Origin: Alphaproteobacteria bacterium
GTDB taxonomy: Bacteria; Pseudomonadota; Alphaproteobacteria; SP197
Reading direction: 5' to 3'
NCBI GenBank assembly: GCA_016869675.1
Contig: VGDP01000006.1
Location: 1 to 64,000, forward strand
Length of the DNA: 64,000 nucleotides
The notes below the pieces were generated by a model. It had not been told where the DNA came from. It worked only from the letters and a program-made list of their open reading frames with translations, and made no database searches. Made by a program: the position numbers and the translations under genes. This document shows, one piece after another, positions 7,596 through 20,318 of the stretch (position 1 is the first letter of the stretch; every line of letters starts with the position of its first letter).

Positions 7596-9649
7596 CGGTC
7601 GCCCGATGTCTCAAAGCGATCGTTGGCGGGCGCGGCCGATTCGTCGAGCCCGAGGCCCTCCATGAGATCGCCGATCAGATCGTCGAACGGTTGCGCGTCG
7701 GGCTCGGCCGGCGGCTCGTCCACGGGCATGGCGTCGAGCAGCGGCTGGGCGGGGCGATCCGCCATGGCCGCGGTCATGAAGCGCGCGAAGACGCGGGCGG
7801 GCGCGCCGCCGCCGGTCACCTTCGCCATAGCGGCGTTGTCGTCGTTGCCGACCCACACGCCGGCGACCAGATCGCGCGTGAAGCCGACGAACCAGGCGTC
7901 ACGGTAGTCTTCGCTGGTGCCGGTCTTGCCCGCGACCGGCCAGGGCACGGCCGCGGCGGTGCCGGTGCCGAAGGTCACGACGCCGGTCAGCATGTTGATC
8001 AGGTCGGCGCGCGCGCGCGCTTCCAGGGCCACGCCGCCGCCCGAACCGCCGCGCGCGTACAGCACGTGGCCGCGCGGATCGCGCACCTCGGTGATGCCGT
8101 AGGGCAGCACCGCGCGGCCATCGTTGGGCAGCACGGCGTAGGCCGCCGTGAGTTCGAGCAGCGAAACCTCGGACGAGCCCAGCACGAGGCTGAGATCGCG
8201 CCGCAGCGACCCGGCGACGCCGAAGCGGCGCGCCACGTCGATCACCCGGTCGATGCCGACCTGCTGGGCGACCTGCAACGTCACGCTGTTCAGCGAACGG
8301 GCCAGCGCCTCGGCCAACGTGACCTCGCCGAAGTACCTGTCGTCGTAGTTGCGCGGCGCGAAGCCGGCGATTGAGACAGGCGCGTCGGTGAACCGGCTGG
8401 TCGGCCTGAGCCTGGCCTCGAGTGCGGCGGCGAACACGAACAGCTTGAACGCCGAGCCGGGCTGGCGACGCGCCTGGGTCGCCCGGTTGAACTGGCTGGC
8501 TTGGTAGTCGCGCCCACCGACCATGGCGAGCACGGCGCCATCGGGCGCCAGCACCACCAAGGCACCCTGGCTCATGCGCAGATCGGCGCCATTCCTCGCC
8601 AGTTCCTCGGTCAGGGCGCCTTCAGCGGCGGCCTGGAAACGCGCGTCGAGCGTGGTCACCACCACCACGTCGCCACGGTCCGGGCCGACATAGCCGCCCA
8701 GGTCGTCGAGCACCCAGTCGGCGAAGTAGCGCCCGCCGGTGCCGGTCGAGCGCACGGCCGCCGGTTCGGCCGGCGCGGCCTTCGCTTCGCGCGCCGCGGC
8801 GGCGGTGATGGCGCCGGTCTCGGCCATGGCGTCGAGCACCAGCGCGGCGCGCGTCTGCGCCGCCGGCAGGTCGCTGGTCGGCGCGTAGCGGGTCGGCGCC
8901 TTCAGCAGTCCCGCCAGCATCGCCGCCTGGGCGACCGTGAGATCGCCGGCCGAGCGGTCGAAGTAGCTCTGGGCCGCCGCGTCGATGCCGTAGGCGCCAG
9001 CGCCGAAATAGACCCGGTTGAGATAGATCGCCAGGATCGAACGCTTGTCGAAGGTGTGCTCGAGCCACAGCGCCAGCATCAGCTCGCGCGCCTTGCGCGC
9101 GAAGGTGCGTTCCGGCCCCAGGAACAGGTTCTTGGCGAGCTGCTGGGTGATCGTTGAGCCGCCCTGCACGACGCGCCCGGCCGCCACATTGGCCGCGGTC
9201 GCGCGCAGTAAGCCGAACAGGTCGACGCCGCCATGGTCGAAGAACCGGCGGTCCTCGATGGCGAGCACGGCGGCGATCAGGTCCGGGTCGATGTCGTCGT
9301 AGGCGAGCGGCCGACCGACGATGCCGCCGAGTCTGGTGATGACTGCGCCGTCCGCCGAGGTCACCACGATCGAGGGGCCCTGGCGCGGCTCCGCGAGTTG
9401 GGCGGTATCCGGGAGGTCGAGCGCCAGCCAGGCCGCGAACCCGGCGGCGCCGATGGCGACCCAGATGGCCAAGGCGATGCTCCAGCGCAGAAACCGCGCA
9501 CCCCAGCGCCGGCGCGCGCCTGCCATGGCGGCCTTGGCCTTGGCGCGGCGGCGGCCCTTGGCGGGCACGGCACCGCCCTTGGTGGGCGCGGCGCCCAGGC
9601 GCAGGCTGGGGTCGGCCTTGAGCTCGATCCGGGATTCGGCGCGGGGCAT
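7592..9649 (-). CDS. Class A penicillin-binding protein (PBP1A-type)
   Basis: Bifunctional peptidoglycan synthase of 685 residues acting in the periplasm. A basic N-terminal tail is followed by one membrane anchor (WSIALAIWVAIGAAGFAAWL). The glycosyltransferase domain has EDRRFF, GGSTITQQLAKNL and RKARELMLALWLE. The transpeptidase domain has the SxxK serine in RQPGSAFKLFV, the SxN motif SLN and the KTGTSEDYRDAWFVG box. It is shorter than E. coli PBP1A, lacking the OB insertion, and resembles the PBP1A/PbpC-like enzymes of alphaproteobacteria. First gene of the operon with the two hypothetical genes downstream. Confidence 0.9.
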   Translation of the reverse strand: MPRAESRIELKADPSLRLGAAPTKGGAVPAKGRRRAKAKAAMAGARRRWGARFLRWSIALAIWVAIGAAGFAAWLALDLPDTAQLAEPRQGPSIVVTSADGAVITRLGGIVGRPLAYDDIDPDLIAAVLAIEDRRFFDHGGVDLFGLLRATAANVAAGRVVQGGSTITQQLAKNLFLGPERTFARKARELMLALWLEHTFDKRSILAIYLNRVYFGAGAYGIDAAAQSYFDRSAGDLTVAQAAMLAGLLKAPTRYAPTSDLPAAQTRAALVLDAMAETGAITAAAAREAKAAPAEPAAVRSTGTGGRYFADWVLDDLGGYVGPDRGDVVVVTTLDARFQAAAEGALTEELARNGADLRMSQGALVVLAPDGAVLAMVGGRDYQASQFNRATQARRQPGSAFKLFVFAAALEARLRPTSRFTDAPVSIAGFAPRNYDDRYFGEVTLAEALARSLNSVTLQVAQQVGIDRVIDVARRFGVAGSLRRDLSLVLGSSEVSLLELTAAYAVLPNDGRAVLPYGITEVRDPRGHVLYARGGSGGGVALEARARADLINMLTGVVTFGTGTAAAVPWPVAGKTGTSEDYRDAWFVGFTRDLVAGVWVGNDDNAAMAKVTGGGAPARVFARFMTAAMADRPAQPLLDAMPVDEPPAEPDAQPFDDLIGDLMEGLGLDESAAPANDRFETSGDR

Positions 9650-9703
9650 GGCAGCGAGATTAGGCGGGCAATCGGGCGAAGGTGTGACGCGCCGATCGTC
9701 GCA

Positions 9704-13338
<3,635 letters not shown>

Positions 13339-13346
13339 GCGGCCCC

Positions 13347-14471
13347 CTAGACGCGCATCGGCATGAGCACGTAGAGCGTGGCGGGATCGCCCAGGTCGCG
13401 CATCAGGGTCGGCGCCGCGGCATCCGCCATGGCGAACTCGATCGCCGCGCCGTCGGTGCGCTCGGTCATGTCGAGCAGGTAGCGGGCGTTGAAGCCGATC
13501 TCGATGGCCGGGCCGTCATAGGTGACGTCCAGCTCCTCGGCGGCGCTGCCGCTGTCGGGGCTGTTGGCCGAGAGCCGGAGCCGCCCGCCGTCCTTGCCGG
13601 ACTCCAGCGCCATCTTCACGGTGCGCGATCGTTCGGTGGAAATCGTCGCGACGCGATCGACCGCCTCGGAGAAGCGCTTGCCGTCCACCGCCATGATCTT
13701 GTCGTTCTGGGTCGGGATGACGCGCTCGTACTCGGGGAATGTGCCGTCGATCAGCTTGGAGGTGAGCACGACGCGGCCCAGCGCGAAGCGGATCTTGGTG
13801 CGGCTGACCCCGATGGTCACGGCGCCATCGGCGTCGTCCGCCAGCTTGCGCAGCTCGAGCACCGCCTTACGCGGCACGATGACGCCGGGGATGCCGGCGG
13901 CGCCATCGGGCATGGCCGTATCGAAGCGCGCCAGCCGATGTCCGTCGGTGGCCACGGCGCACAGCACCTGGTCGGCGGCCCGCGTGTGCAGGTAGACGCC
14001 GTTCAGGTAATAGCGGGTCTCCTCGGTCGAGATGGCGAACCGCGTGCGGTCGATCATGCGGCGCACCACGTCGACCGGCAGGGCAAACTCGTGGTCGAAA
14101 TCGCCATCCGCCATCACGGGGAAATCGTCGGTCGGCAGGCAAGGCAGGGCGAAGCGCGACCGGCCGCAGCGGATGGTGATGCGCCCGCCGTCCCCGGCAG
14201 TCTCGAGCGCGACCTCGGCGCCCTCGGGCAGCTTGCGCACGATGTCGTGGGCCAAGTGCGCGGGCACGGTGGTGCCGCCCTCGGCGCCCACGTGCGCGTC
14301 GACCGTCTCGACCAATTCCAGGTCCATGTCCGTCGCGGTGACCTCGAGCCGCCCGTCGCGCCCCATGAGGAGAACGTTCGACAGGATCGGGATCGTGTTG
14401 CGCCGTTCGACGACGCTCTGGACGTGGCTGAGCGCCTTGAGCAGCGCGGCGCGGTCGATGGCGAGCTTCAT
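13347..14471 (-). CDS. dnaN: DNA polymerase III beta clamp
   Basis: Sliding clamp of the replicative polymerase; 374 residues in three clamp repeats, starting MKLAIDRAALLKALSHVQ with NTIPILSNVLL close behind and ending with YVLMPMRV, the usual C-terminus that contacts the clamp loader. The ORF track begins at 14558, but the ATG at 14471 matches the family start and lies downstream of a plausible promoter. It is separated from dnaA by dcd, which is not the usual order. Confidence 0.95.
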   Translation of the reverse strand: MKLAIDRAALLKALSHVQSVVERRNTIPILSNVLLMGRDGRLEVTATDMDLELVETVDAHVGAEGGTTVPAHLAHDIVRKLPEGAEVALETAGDGGRITIRCGRSRFALPCLPTDDFPVMADGDFDHEFALPVDVVRRMIDRTRFAISTEETRYYLNGVYLHTRAADQVLCAVATDGHRLARFDTAMPDGAAGIPGVIVPRKAVLELRKLADDADGAVTIGVSRTKIRFALGRVVLTSKLIDGTFPEYERVIPTQNDKIMAVDGKRFSEAVDRVATISTERSRTVKMALESGKDGGRLRLSANSPDSGSAAEELDVTYDGPAIEIGFNARYLLDMTERTDGAAIEFAMADAAAPTLMRDLGDPATLYVLMPMRV

Positions 14472-14560
14472 GGCCTGGACGATCCGATGGCGCGTGACGG
14501 CGCCGGCACCCCCTTGCGCCGCCGCCCGCCTTTCCGCATGCGACATCGGAAAGGACATTG

Positions 14561-14588
14561 ACTATACCAGATCAGCACAAAGGGTTAA
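14561..14588 (-). promoter_or_regulatory. Candidate dnaN promoter
   Basis: On the minus strand TTAACC, 16 bases and then TATAGT occur in the AT-rich 167-base gap between dcd and dnaN. The predicted transcript start lies about 80 bases before the dnaN ATG and after the upstream in-frame ATG, which supports the start chosen for dnaN. The -35 match is only four of six. Confidence 0.35.
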
Positions 14589-14638
14589 GGATTTTCAACG
14601 GCTTGACGCCGTATGTTCACGGCCCGTTCCGGGTCGGT

Positions 14639-15808
14639 TCAGAGCCGCCGGAACTGTTTGGACAGCGCCAGGCCCTGGCGCTGGTAGGACGAGCCGATGG
14701 TGCCACCGTAGAGCTTGTCGGGCCGCGCCGTGAGGCGTTCGTAGAGCAGGCGGCCGAGGATCTGGCCGTGCTCGATCAGGAAGGGCACCTCGTGGCTGCG
14801 CACTTCGAGCACGGCACGCGTGGCGCCGCCGCCGGCCTCGTCGTGGCCGAAACCCGGGTCGAAGAAGCCGGCGTAGTGCACGCGGAACTCGCCCATCTGG
14901 GTGTCGTAGGCCGCCATCTCGGCCGCGTAATCGGGCGGCACGCTGATCGTGTTCTCGGAGGCCAGGATGTAGAACTCGCTGGGGTCGAGGATGATCGCGT
15001 CGTCCATGGTCGCGCTCACCGGTTCCCAGAACGCGGCCGGGTCGTAGGCGCCGACGAGGTCGATATCGACCACGTCCGTGTGCCGCCGGGCACGCCAGCC
15101 GATGATGCCGTTGGGGCCGGCGGTGCGCAGATCGACCGAGATGGCGAAACCGCCGTCGACCGAATCGTCGGCGGTGATCGAGACGACCTTGTCCCGTTCG
15201 CGCAATTCGCGCAGCGCGCGCACGCTATGGCGCGGCGAGCCCGAGCGCAGGCGGAGCTGCACTAGGCGCGAGCCCTTGCACACGATGACGCTGAAGCCGC
15301 GCGGCGAGATCTCGGCGTAGAGCGGCCCGCGGTAGCCCGGCCGCACCACGTCGAACTCGAGCCCGCCGTTGGTGATGACGCGGCTGAACACGTTGAGCCG
15401 CCCGGTCGAGCTCTTGGGGTTGGCGATGCCGCTGGTGCGGTAGCCGAGCCGCACGTGCTCCATGAGCGGCACGATGTAGACGCAGCCCTGTTCCAGCACG
15501 GCGCCGCGCGTCAGGTCGATCTCGTGCATGTTGAGCCGCTCGAGCTTCGCCTCGACGTCCTGGCCGGGCGCGGGCAGGAAGCTCGCGCGCACGCGGTAGG
15601 CCACGGCGCCGAGGCGCAGGTCGATGCTGGCCGGCTGGATCTGATCCTCGCCGATCTCCTCGGTCGCCGTGATCGCGCGCTCGTGCACCATGGCGCGCAG
15701 GCGCTGGGACGGCAGGATGCCGGTCGAACGGTCGCCGTCGCGCTCGGCCTCGTCCGCGCCCTGGTCGGGGAACAGGGTCTCGACGTCGGACCGGCCGTCG
15801 CTGGTCAT
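14639..15808 (-). CDS. dcd: dCTP deaminase, long alphaproteobacterial form
   Basis: Predicted 2'-deoxycytidine 5'-triphosphate deaminase, which supplies dUTP for dTMP synthesis and so works upstream of dUTPase (dut, 24983 in this window). At 389 residues it is about twice the size of E. coli Dcd, typical for the long form with two trimer-family barrels. Motifs include DQIQPASIDLRLG near the N-terminus and GLEFDVVRPGYRGPLYAEISP. It follows dnaA by seven bases on the same strand and precedes dnaN, an unusual insertion into the replication operon. Confidence 0.88.
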   Translation of the reverse strand: MTSDGRSDVETLFPDQGADEAERDGDRSTGILPSQRLRAMVHERAITATEEIGEDQIQPASIDLRLGAVAYRVRASFLPAPGQDVEAKLERLNMHEIDLTRGAVLEQGCVYIVPLMEHVRLGYRTSGIANPKSSTGRLNVFSRVITNGGLEFDVVRPGYRGPLYAEISPRGFSVIVCKGSRLVQLRLRSGSPRHSVRALRELRERDKVVSITADDSVDGGFAISVDLRTAGPNGIIGWRARRHTDVVDIDLVGAYDPAAFWEPVSATMDDAIILDPSEFYILASENTISVPPDYAAEMAAYDTQMGEFRVHYAGFFDPGFGHDEAGGGATRAVLEVRSHEVPFLIEHGQILGRLLYERLTARPDKLYGGTIGSSYQRQGLALSKQFRRL

Positions 15809-15815
15809 GGCCCGT

Positions 15816-17201
15816 TCAGCCCTCGAGCATGCGCCGCAGCAGCTCGACGTCCTCGGCGAACGAGACGTCGCTGAGCCGCAGCTCCTCGACCTTGCGCACG
15901 GCGTGCATGACCGTGGTGTGGTCGCGGCCGCCGAACTTGCGGCCGATGTCGGGCAGGCTGCGCTGGGTCAGCTGCTTGGACAGGTACATGGCGATCTGGC
16001 GCGGCCGGGCGACGGCGCGCGCGCGCCGATCCGAGGTCATGTCGGCGAGCCGCATGTTGTAGTGCTCGGCGACGCGGCGCTGGATTTCCTCGACGGTCAC
16101 GTGGCGGTCGTGCGCGCGCAGCATGTCGCGCAAGAGATCCTGGGTGCCTTCAAGCGTGACAGCGCGACCGACGAAATTGGCGTGGACGATCAGGCGCGTC
16201 AGCGCACCTTCCAGCTCGCGCACGTTGCCCGAGATGCGGTGCGCGAGGAACTCGAGCACCCGGTGCGGCACCGGCTGGCGCGGCGCCAGGGTTTCCAGGC
16301 GCGCCAGCAGGATGCCGAGCCTGAGTTCGTAATCCGTCGGGTGCAGGTCAGCCACCAGGCCCCAGCCCAGGCGCGAACGCAGGCGTTCCTCGACGCGATC
16401 CAAGTCCTTGGGCTGGCGGTCGGCCGAGATGACGATCTGCCGGTTCTGGTCCACCAGGGCGTTGAAGGTGTGGAAGAACTCCTCCTGGGTCGACTCCTTG
16501 CCGCTGATGAACTGCACGTCGTCGATCAGCAGCACGTCGACCGAACGGAACAGCTCCTTGAACGCCATGGTGTCCTTGAAACGGAGCGCACGGACAAACT
16601 GGTACATGAACGCCTCGGCCGACAGGTAGATGACCCGTCGGTCGGGCGCCGTCTCGCGGATGTGCCAGGCGATGGCGTGCATCAGGTGCGTCTTGCCGAG
16701 CCCGACACCGCCGTAGAGGTACAGCGGGTTGAACGTGACCTCGGCGGATTCCGCGACGCGGTGCGCGGCGGCGTGGGCGAACTCGTTGGGTTTGCCGACC
16801 ACGAAGTTGGCGAAGGTGAAGCGCGCGTCCAGCGGCGCCGAGACGTTGCGCATGGCGCCGTCGACCAGGGTGGGACGCGGCGCGCCGTTGCTAGTGGCCG
16901 GCTCATCCGCGGTGGCAACCGCCTCGTCCTCGCCGCCGGCGGTCTCAGCCACGTCGACCGAGACCTCGCGCACACTGGCGTCCTCGAGCGCCCACAGAGC
17001 GCGCAGGCGGTCGGCGTAGCGCGAGACGATCCAATCGCGCACGAAGACGCTGGGCACCGACAGCACCACCAAGCCTTCGCCGACCCGGTCCAGGGTCATC
17101 CGGCGCACCCAGCTGCGGTACTGGGTCTCGCCGATCTCGGCGCGCAGGCGGGCGCGCACCCGTTCCCAACGCGCCTGGATGTCGATCGCGGGAGCCGTCA
17201 T
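15816..17201 (-). CDS. dnaA: Chromosomal replication initiator protein DnaA
   Basis: Initiator ATPase that opens oriC. Domain I is at the N-terminus (IQARWERVRARLRAEIGETQYRSW begins it), the AAA+ core has Walker A YGGVGLGKTHLMHAI and Walker B LLIDDVQFISGKESTQEEFF, and the DNA-binding domain IV carries GGRDHTTVMHAVRKVEEL near the C-terminus. The start is ATG 17201 (MTAPAIDIQ) rather than the longer track ORF, giving 461 residues. It is ten bases downstream of the rhodanese gene. The predicted origin lies about 23 kb away. Confidence 0.96.
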   Translation of the reverse strand: MTAPAIDIQARWERVRARLRAEIGETQYRSWVRRMTLDRVGEGLVVLSVPSVFVRDWIVSRYADRLRALWALEDASVREVSVDVAETAGGEDEAVATADEPATSNGAPRPTLVDGAMRNVSAPLDARFTFANFVVGKPNEFAHAAAHRVAESAEVTFNPLYLYGGVGLGKTHLMHAIAWHIRETAPDRRVIYLSAEAFMYQFVRALRFKDTMAFKELFRSVDVLLIDDVQFISGKESTQEEFFHTFNALVDQNRQIVISADRQPKDLDRVEERLRSRLGWGLVADLHPTDYELRLGILLARLETLAPRQPVPHRVLEFLAHRISGNVRELEGALTRLIVHANFVGRAVTLEGTQDLLRDMLRAHDRHVTVEEIQRRVAEHYNMRLADMTSDRRARAVARPRQIAMYLSKQLTQRSLPDIGRKFGGRDHTTVMHAVRKVEELRLSDVSFAEDVELLRRMLEG

Positions 17202-17211
17202 GACCGGGCGC

Positions 17212-17661
17212 CTAGGTCTGGGTCCACGGCAGGCCGGCGGCTTTCCAGCCGGCCTTGGCGCCACGGTGGCCGGCGTCGTCTAGCGGTCCCTCGAAGCCGT
17301 CGGCCAGATTGTAGCAGCGCGCGAAACCGCGCTCGGTCATGGCGATCGCCGCGGCCTTGCTGCGCGCGCCGCTCCGGCACAGGAAGACGATGGCATCCTC
17401 GCGCGCGATGCTCGCCTCGGTCAGATCCTGTTCGAACGTCTGGTTCACGCTCATGGCCGGGTAGACCTGCCACGAGATCAGGTCGGGCTTCTTACCGAGC
17501 CGCGTCAGGTCGGGGAGGCCGACATAGGCCCACTCCGACGACGTGCGCACATCGACCAGGCGCGCGGTCGCTTCCGCCTCGATCACGCGCCACGCCTCGA
17601 CCGGCTGAAGATCGCCGGCATAGCCCACCGCCGAGCCGCCCCGCCCCGCGCCTCCGGCCAT
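17212..17661 (-). CDS. Rhodanese-like domain protein
   Basis: Single-domain sulfurtransferase of 149 residues. The persulfide-forming cysteine is in the loop LCRSGARSKAAA, after the RLVDVRTSSEWAYVGLP segment typical of rhodaneses. The loop length fits a GlpE/YgaP-like enzyme rather than a Cdc25-type one. A strong GAGGAGGAGG ribosome site precedes ATG 17661. It sits directly upstream of dnaA with ten bases between, so dnaA may be transcribed through it. Confidence 0.88.
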   Translation of the reverse strand: MAGGAGRGGSAVGYAGDLQPVEAWRVIEAEATARLVDVRTSSEWAYVGLPDLTRLGKKPDLISWQVYPAMSVNQTFEQDLTEASIAREDAIVFLCRSGARSKAAAIAMTERGFARCYNLADGFEGPLDDAGHRGAKAGWKAAGLPWTQT

Positions 17662-17792
17662 CCGCCTCCTCCTCTACCCGCCGTGGGGGGGCGCGCCACC
17701 CAAACGCATCCCCACGCAGCCGGAGTCGTTGCTCCGGCGGCGGCCGATCTCGACCGATCGTCTTCCTGATTTGGTCCGAGGCAGCGTTCCCC

Positions 17793-17824
17793 TCGAACCC
17801 ATTTACGCTCGAACCCATTTACGC
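17793..17824. repeat. Perfect tandem duplication of a 16-bp unit
   Basis: The unit TCGAACCCATTTACGC occurs twice without a gap, in the 257-base space between rpsT and the rhodanese-dnaA genes. No other copies are seen nearby. It could be a duplicated regulator site in the leader of the dnaA operon or a chance slippage product; nothing in the sequence decides. Confidence 0.7.
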
Positions 17825-17918
17825 TAACCCGACGATGCCGTCCGAGGCAACGGGGATGAATCTAGAACGGCGATTCTTTAGCCCGGCGTTGCGACGGCGC
17901 GACACTCGCGCGACGGCG

Positions 17919-18197
17919 TCACGACGACGCCTTGCCGCCCATCGTCTTGATGCGCTTCGCCAGGCGCGAGACCTTGCGCGACGCGGCGTTCTTCGCCACC
18001 ACGCCGGCGCGCACGCCGCGCTTCAGTTCGGGTTCCGCCGCGCGCAGCGCCGCGCGCGCCTTGTCCGTGTCGCCGCCTTCCAGCGCGCGTTCGACCGCCT
18101 TGACGAACGTGCGCACGCGGCTCTTGCGCGCGGTGTTCACCGTGGTGCGGCGCACCGTCTGGCGCGCGCGCTTCTTAGCTGACTCCGTGTTGGCCAT
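17919..18197 (-). CDS. rpsT: 30S ribosomal protein S20
   Basis: Small basic primary-binding protein of the 30S subunit, 92 residues, starting MANTESAKKRARQTVRR with the usual Ala/Lys/Arg-rich helical sequence. rpsT upstream of dnaA is a common alphaproteobacterial arrangement. Transcribed from its own promoter just upstream. Confidence 0.96.
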   Translation of the reverse strand: MANTESAKKRARQTVRRTTVNTARKSRVRTFVKAVERALEGGDTDKARAALRAAEPELKRGVRAGVVAKNAASRKVSRLAKRIKTMGGKASS

Positions 18198-18227
18198 AAT
18201 CGGGTCCGTCCCAGTGGGAAAGCGGGG

Positions 18228-18256
18228 CTTATAAGCCTGCGGCGCCGGCCGGTCAA
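18228..18256 (-). promoter_or_regulatory. Sigma-70-type promoter of rpsT
   Basis: TTGACC and TATAAG are separated by exactly 17 bases on the minus strand, 31 bases upstream of the rpsT ATG. The -10 lies within a perfect palindrome GGCTTATAAGCC. The -35 overlaps the stop of the enoyl-CoA hydratase gene. This is the best promoter match noticed in the core region. Confidence 0.75.
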
Positions 18257-19032
18257 CGGTGGCGGAACGCGGGCGCGCGCTTCTCGACGAACGCGGCCAT
18301 GCCCTCGGCCCGGTCGTCGTGGGCGAAGCACGCGTAGAACTGGTTGCGTTCGTACGTCAGGCCCTCGGCCAGGGTCGACTCGAAGGCGCGGTTGACCGCG
18401 TCCTTGGCCTTGGCGACCACGGGGCGCGAGAGCTTCGCTATGCTAGTTGCGATGGCCACGGCCTCGTCGACGACGCTGGCGGTGGGCACAACCTTGGCGA
18501 CCAGGCCCCAGCGTTCGGCGGTGGCCGCGTCGATCATCTCGCCGGTCAGCATCATCATCATGGCGCGCGCCTTGCCGATGGCGCGGGTCAGCCGCTGGGT
18601 GCCGCCGGCGCCGGGGATGACGCCCAGCTTGATCTCGGGCTGGCCGAAGCGCGCGTTCTCGGCGGCGATGATCATGTCGCACATCATGGCGACCTCGCAG
18701 CCGCCGCCCAGGGCGACACCGGCCACGGCCGCGATCAGCGGCTTGCGCGCGTGCGCGACGTCCGCCCATGAATCGATGAAGCGCGTCGCCGAGGCGGCGG
18801 CGAAGTCGAGCGCCTGCATCTCCTTGATGTCGGCGCCGGCGGCGAACGCGCGCTCGCTGCCCGTCAGCACCACGGCACCCACCGCGTCGTCCGCGTCGAA
18901 GGCGCGAAGCGCCGCGTTCAGCTCGGCGATGACCTGGCCGTTCAGCGCGTTCAGCGCCTTGGGCCGGTTGAGCGTGATCAGCCCCACGGGGCCACGCGTT
19001 TCGACGAGCAGGGTCTCGTAAGCCATGGTCAT
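18253..19032 (-). CDS. Enoyl-CoA hydratase, crotonase family
   Basis: Hydrates 2-enoyl-CoA in fatty acid beta-oxidation. The protein of 259 residues has [11 protein letters not shown], the oxyanion-hole region [10 protein letters not shown] and [15 protein letters not shown], and both catalytic glutamates in the [17 protein letters not shown] region. Several in-frame starts exist; ATG 19032 is chosen because GGAG lies about seven bases upstream, though ATG 19026 ([12 protein letters not shown]) matches relatives best. Confidence 0.9.
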   Translation of the reverse strand: MTMAYETLLVETRGPVGLITLNRPKALNALNGQVIAELNAALRAFDADDAVGAVVLTGSERAFAAGADIKEMQALDFAAASATRFIDSWADVAHARKPLIAAVAGVALGGGCEVAMMCDMIIAAENARFGQPEIKLGVIPGAGGTQRLTRAIGKARAMMMMLTGEMIDAATAERWGLVAKVVPTASVVDEAVAIATSIAKLSRPVVAKAKDAVNRAFESTLAEGLTYERNQFYACFAHDDRAEGMAAFVEKRAPAFRHR

Positions 19033-19079
19033 GGTCTCCGTCGCGATCATTCGTGGATGGGATCGAAGGCGCGCCGCGC

Positions 19080-19433
19080 CTATTCGGTTTCCGGCGTCAG
19101 CGAGAAGCGCACGGTCAGGCCGGCGGCGTTCTCGGTCGTGGTGATGGTCAGGTGCTCGTCCTCGCGCACATAGGCGCCGGGTCCTTCGGCGCGCCAGCCG
19201 AGCTGCGGCAGTGTATCCGCGTAGAAGGTGGCGACGGAGGCGGCGTCCACCGGCCCGGCGGCGAAGGTCTCGACGATGCGGCCCGAGGCGCTGTCGAACA
19301 CGGTTCCCGCCCCCTGCACATCGGTCAGCCCTTCCATCAGCGGCAGATCGTCGATGCCGCGCACGAAGCCCTCGGCGAGCGCCGGGGCCGCGAGCGCGGC
19401 GAACACGACGGCGATTCGGAGCGCGGATAGCAT
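19080..19433 (-). CDS. Small exported hypothetical protein
   Basis: The 117-residue product begins with a clear Sec signal peptide ([20 protein letters not shown], cleavage expected after ALA) and the rest is a compact acidic domain with [22 protein letters not shown]. It may be a small periplasmic domain; I do not recognise a family with certainty. The start at 19433 is preferred over the longer track ORF because it leads directly into the signal peptide. It follows mutM by seven bases and is likely co-transcribed with it. Confidence 0.65.
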   Translation of the reverse strand: MLSALRIAVVFAALAAPALAEGFVRGIDDLPLMEGLTDVQGAGTVFDSASGRIVETFAAGPVDAASVATFYADTLPQLGWRAEGPGAYVREDEHLTITTTENAAGLTVRFSLTPETE

Positions 19434-19440
19434 GGAAGCC

Positions 19441-20271
19441 TCAGCGTTGTCTGGCGGGACAATAGAACGTCGAGCGATTCGCTTGCACGATGCGCCGCAC
19501 CGTACCGCCGCAGCGGCAGCCCGGGCACTTGACGCCTTCGCGATCGTAGACCGCCCAGCGGTGCTGGAAGTAGCCAAGCTCGCCGTCCGCCTGCACGTAG
19601 TCGCGCAAGGACGAACCACCCGCCTCGATCGCCTCGGTCACGGCCTCGCGCAAGGCCTTGGCCAGCGCGTCGGCCCGCCGCCCGGTCACCGTGGCGGCCA
19701 GGCGGCGCGGCGACAGGCGCGCGCGCCACAGCGCCTCGCACGCGTAGATGTTGCCGATGCCGGCGACAACACGTTGGTCGAGCAGCGCCGGCTTGATCGG
19801 CGTATGCCTGCCGGCCAGGCGCGCGGCCAGGAACGGTCCGTCGAAGACGGCGTCCAGCGGGTCGGGCGCAAGCCCCGCCATCAGGGGATGGGTGTCCAGG
19901 TCGGCGCGGTCGACCAGGGTCATCAGGCCGAAACGGCGGGCGTCGTTGTAGACGACGCGGCGGCCGTCGTCGGTCTCGAACACCACATGGTCGTGGGGCG
20001 AGGGCGGCGGGCCGTTGCCGCCGGCGATCACCATACGACCCGACATGCCCAGATGGGCGATCAGCACCTCGGCGTTGTCCAGCTCGATCAACAGGTACTT
20101 GGCGCGGCGCGCGAGCCCGACGACCGTGCGCCCGGTCAGGCGCTGGGCGAAGCGTTCGGGGAACGGGATGCGCAGGTCCGGGCGGCGCTGCTCGACGCGG
20201 ACCAGCCGGCGCCCTTCCAGCACGCGGGCCAGACCGCGGCGCACCGTCTCGACCTCGGGGAGCTCGGGCAT
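19441..20271 (-). CDS. mutM: Formamidopyrimidine-DNA glycosylase
   Basis: Removes oxidised purines such as 8-oxoguanine. The protein begins with the catalytic [14 protein letters not shown] (Pro2, Glu3) and has the helix-two-turn-helix region [12 protein letters not shown] and the C-terminal zinc finger. The finger reads CPGC...FYCPARQR: the fourth expected cysteine (normally CxxCQR) is arginine here, although a third Cys follows the first pair. 276 residues, normal. Divergent from ubiE with 47 bases between. Confidence 0.92.
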   Translation of the reverse strand: MPELPEVETVRRGLARVLEGRRLVRVEQRRPDLRIPFPERFAQRLTGRTVVGLARRAKYLLIELDNAEVLIAHLGMSGRMVIAGGNGPPPSPHDHVVFETDDGRRVVYNDARRFGLMTLVDRADLDTHPLMAGLAPDPLDAVFDGPFLAARLAGRHTPIKPALLDQRVVAGIGNIYACEALWRARLSPRRLAATVTGRRADALAKALREAVTEAIEAGGSSLRDYVQADGELGYFQHRWAVYDREGVKCPGCRCGGTVRRIVQANRSTFYCPARQR

Positions 20272-20318
20272 GGCGCCAAGCTAGCGCGCGGTTTACCACG
20301 GCGCTATGGTCCGCTGCG

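Noticed and set aside
14472-14638. The AT-rich gap between dcd and dnaN as a replication origin
   Set aside because: No DnaA box is visible, and in alphaproteobacteria with this gene order the origin is beside hemE.
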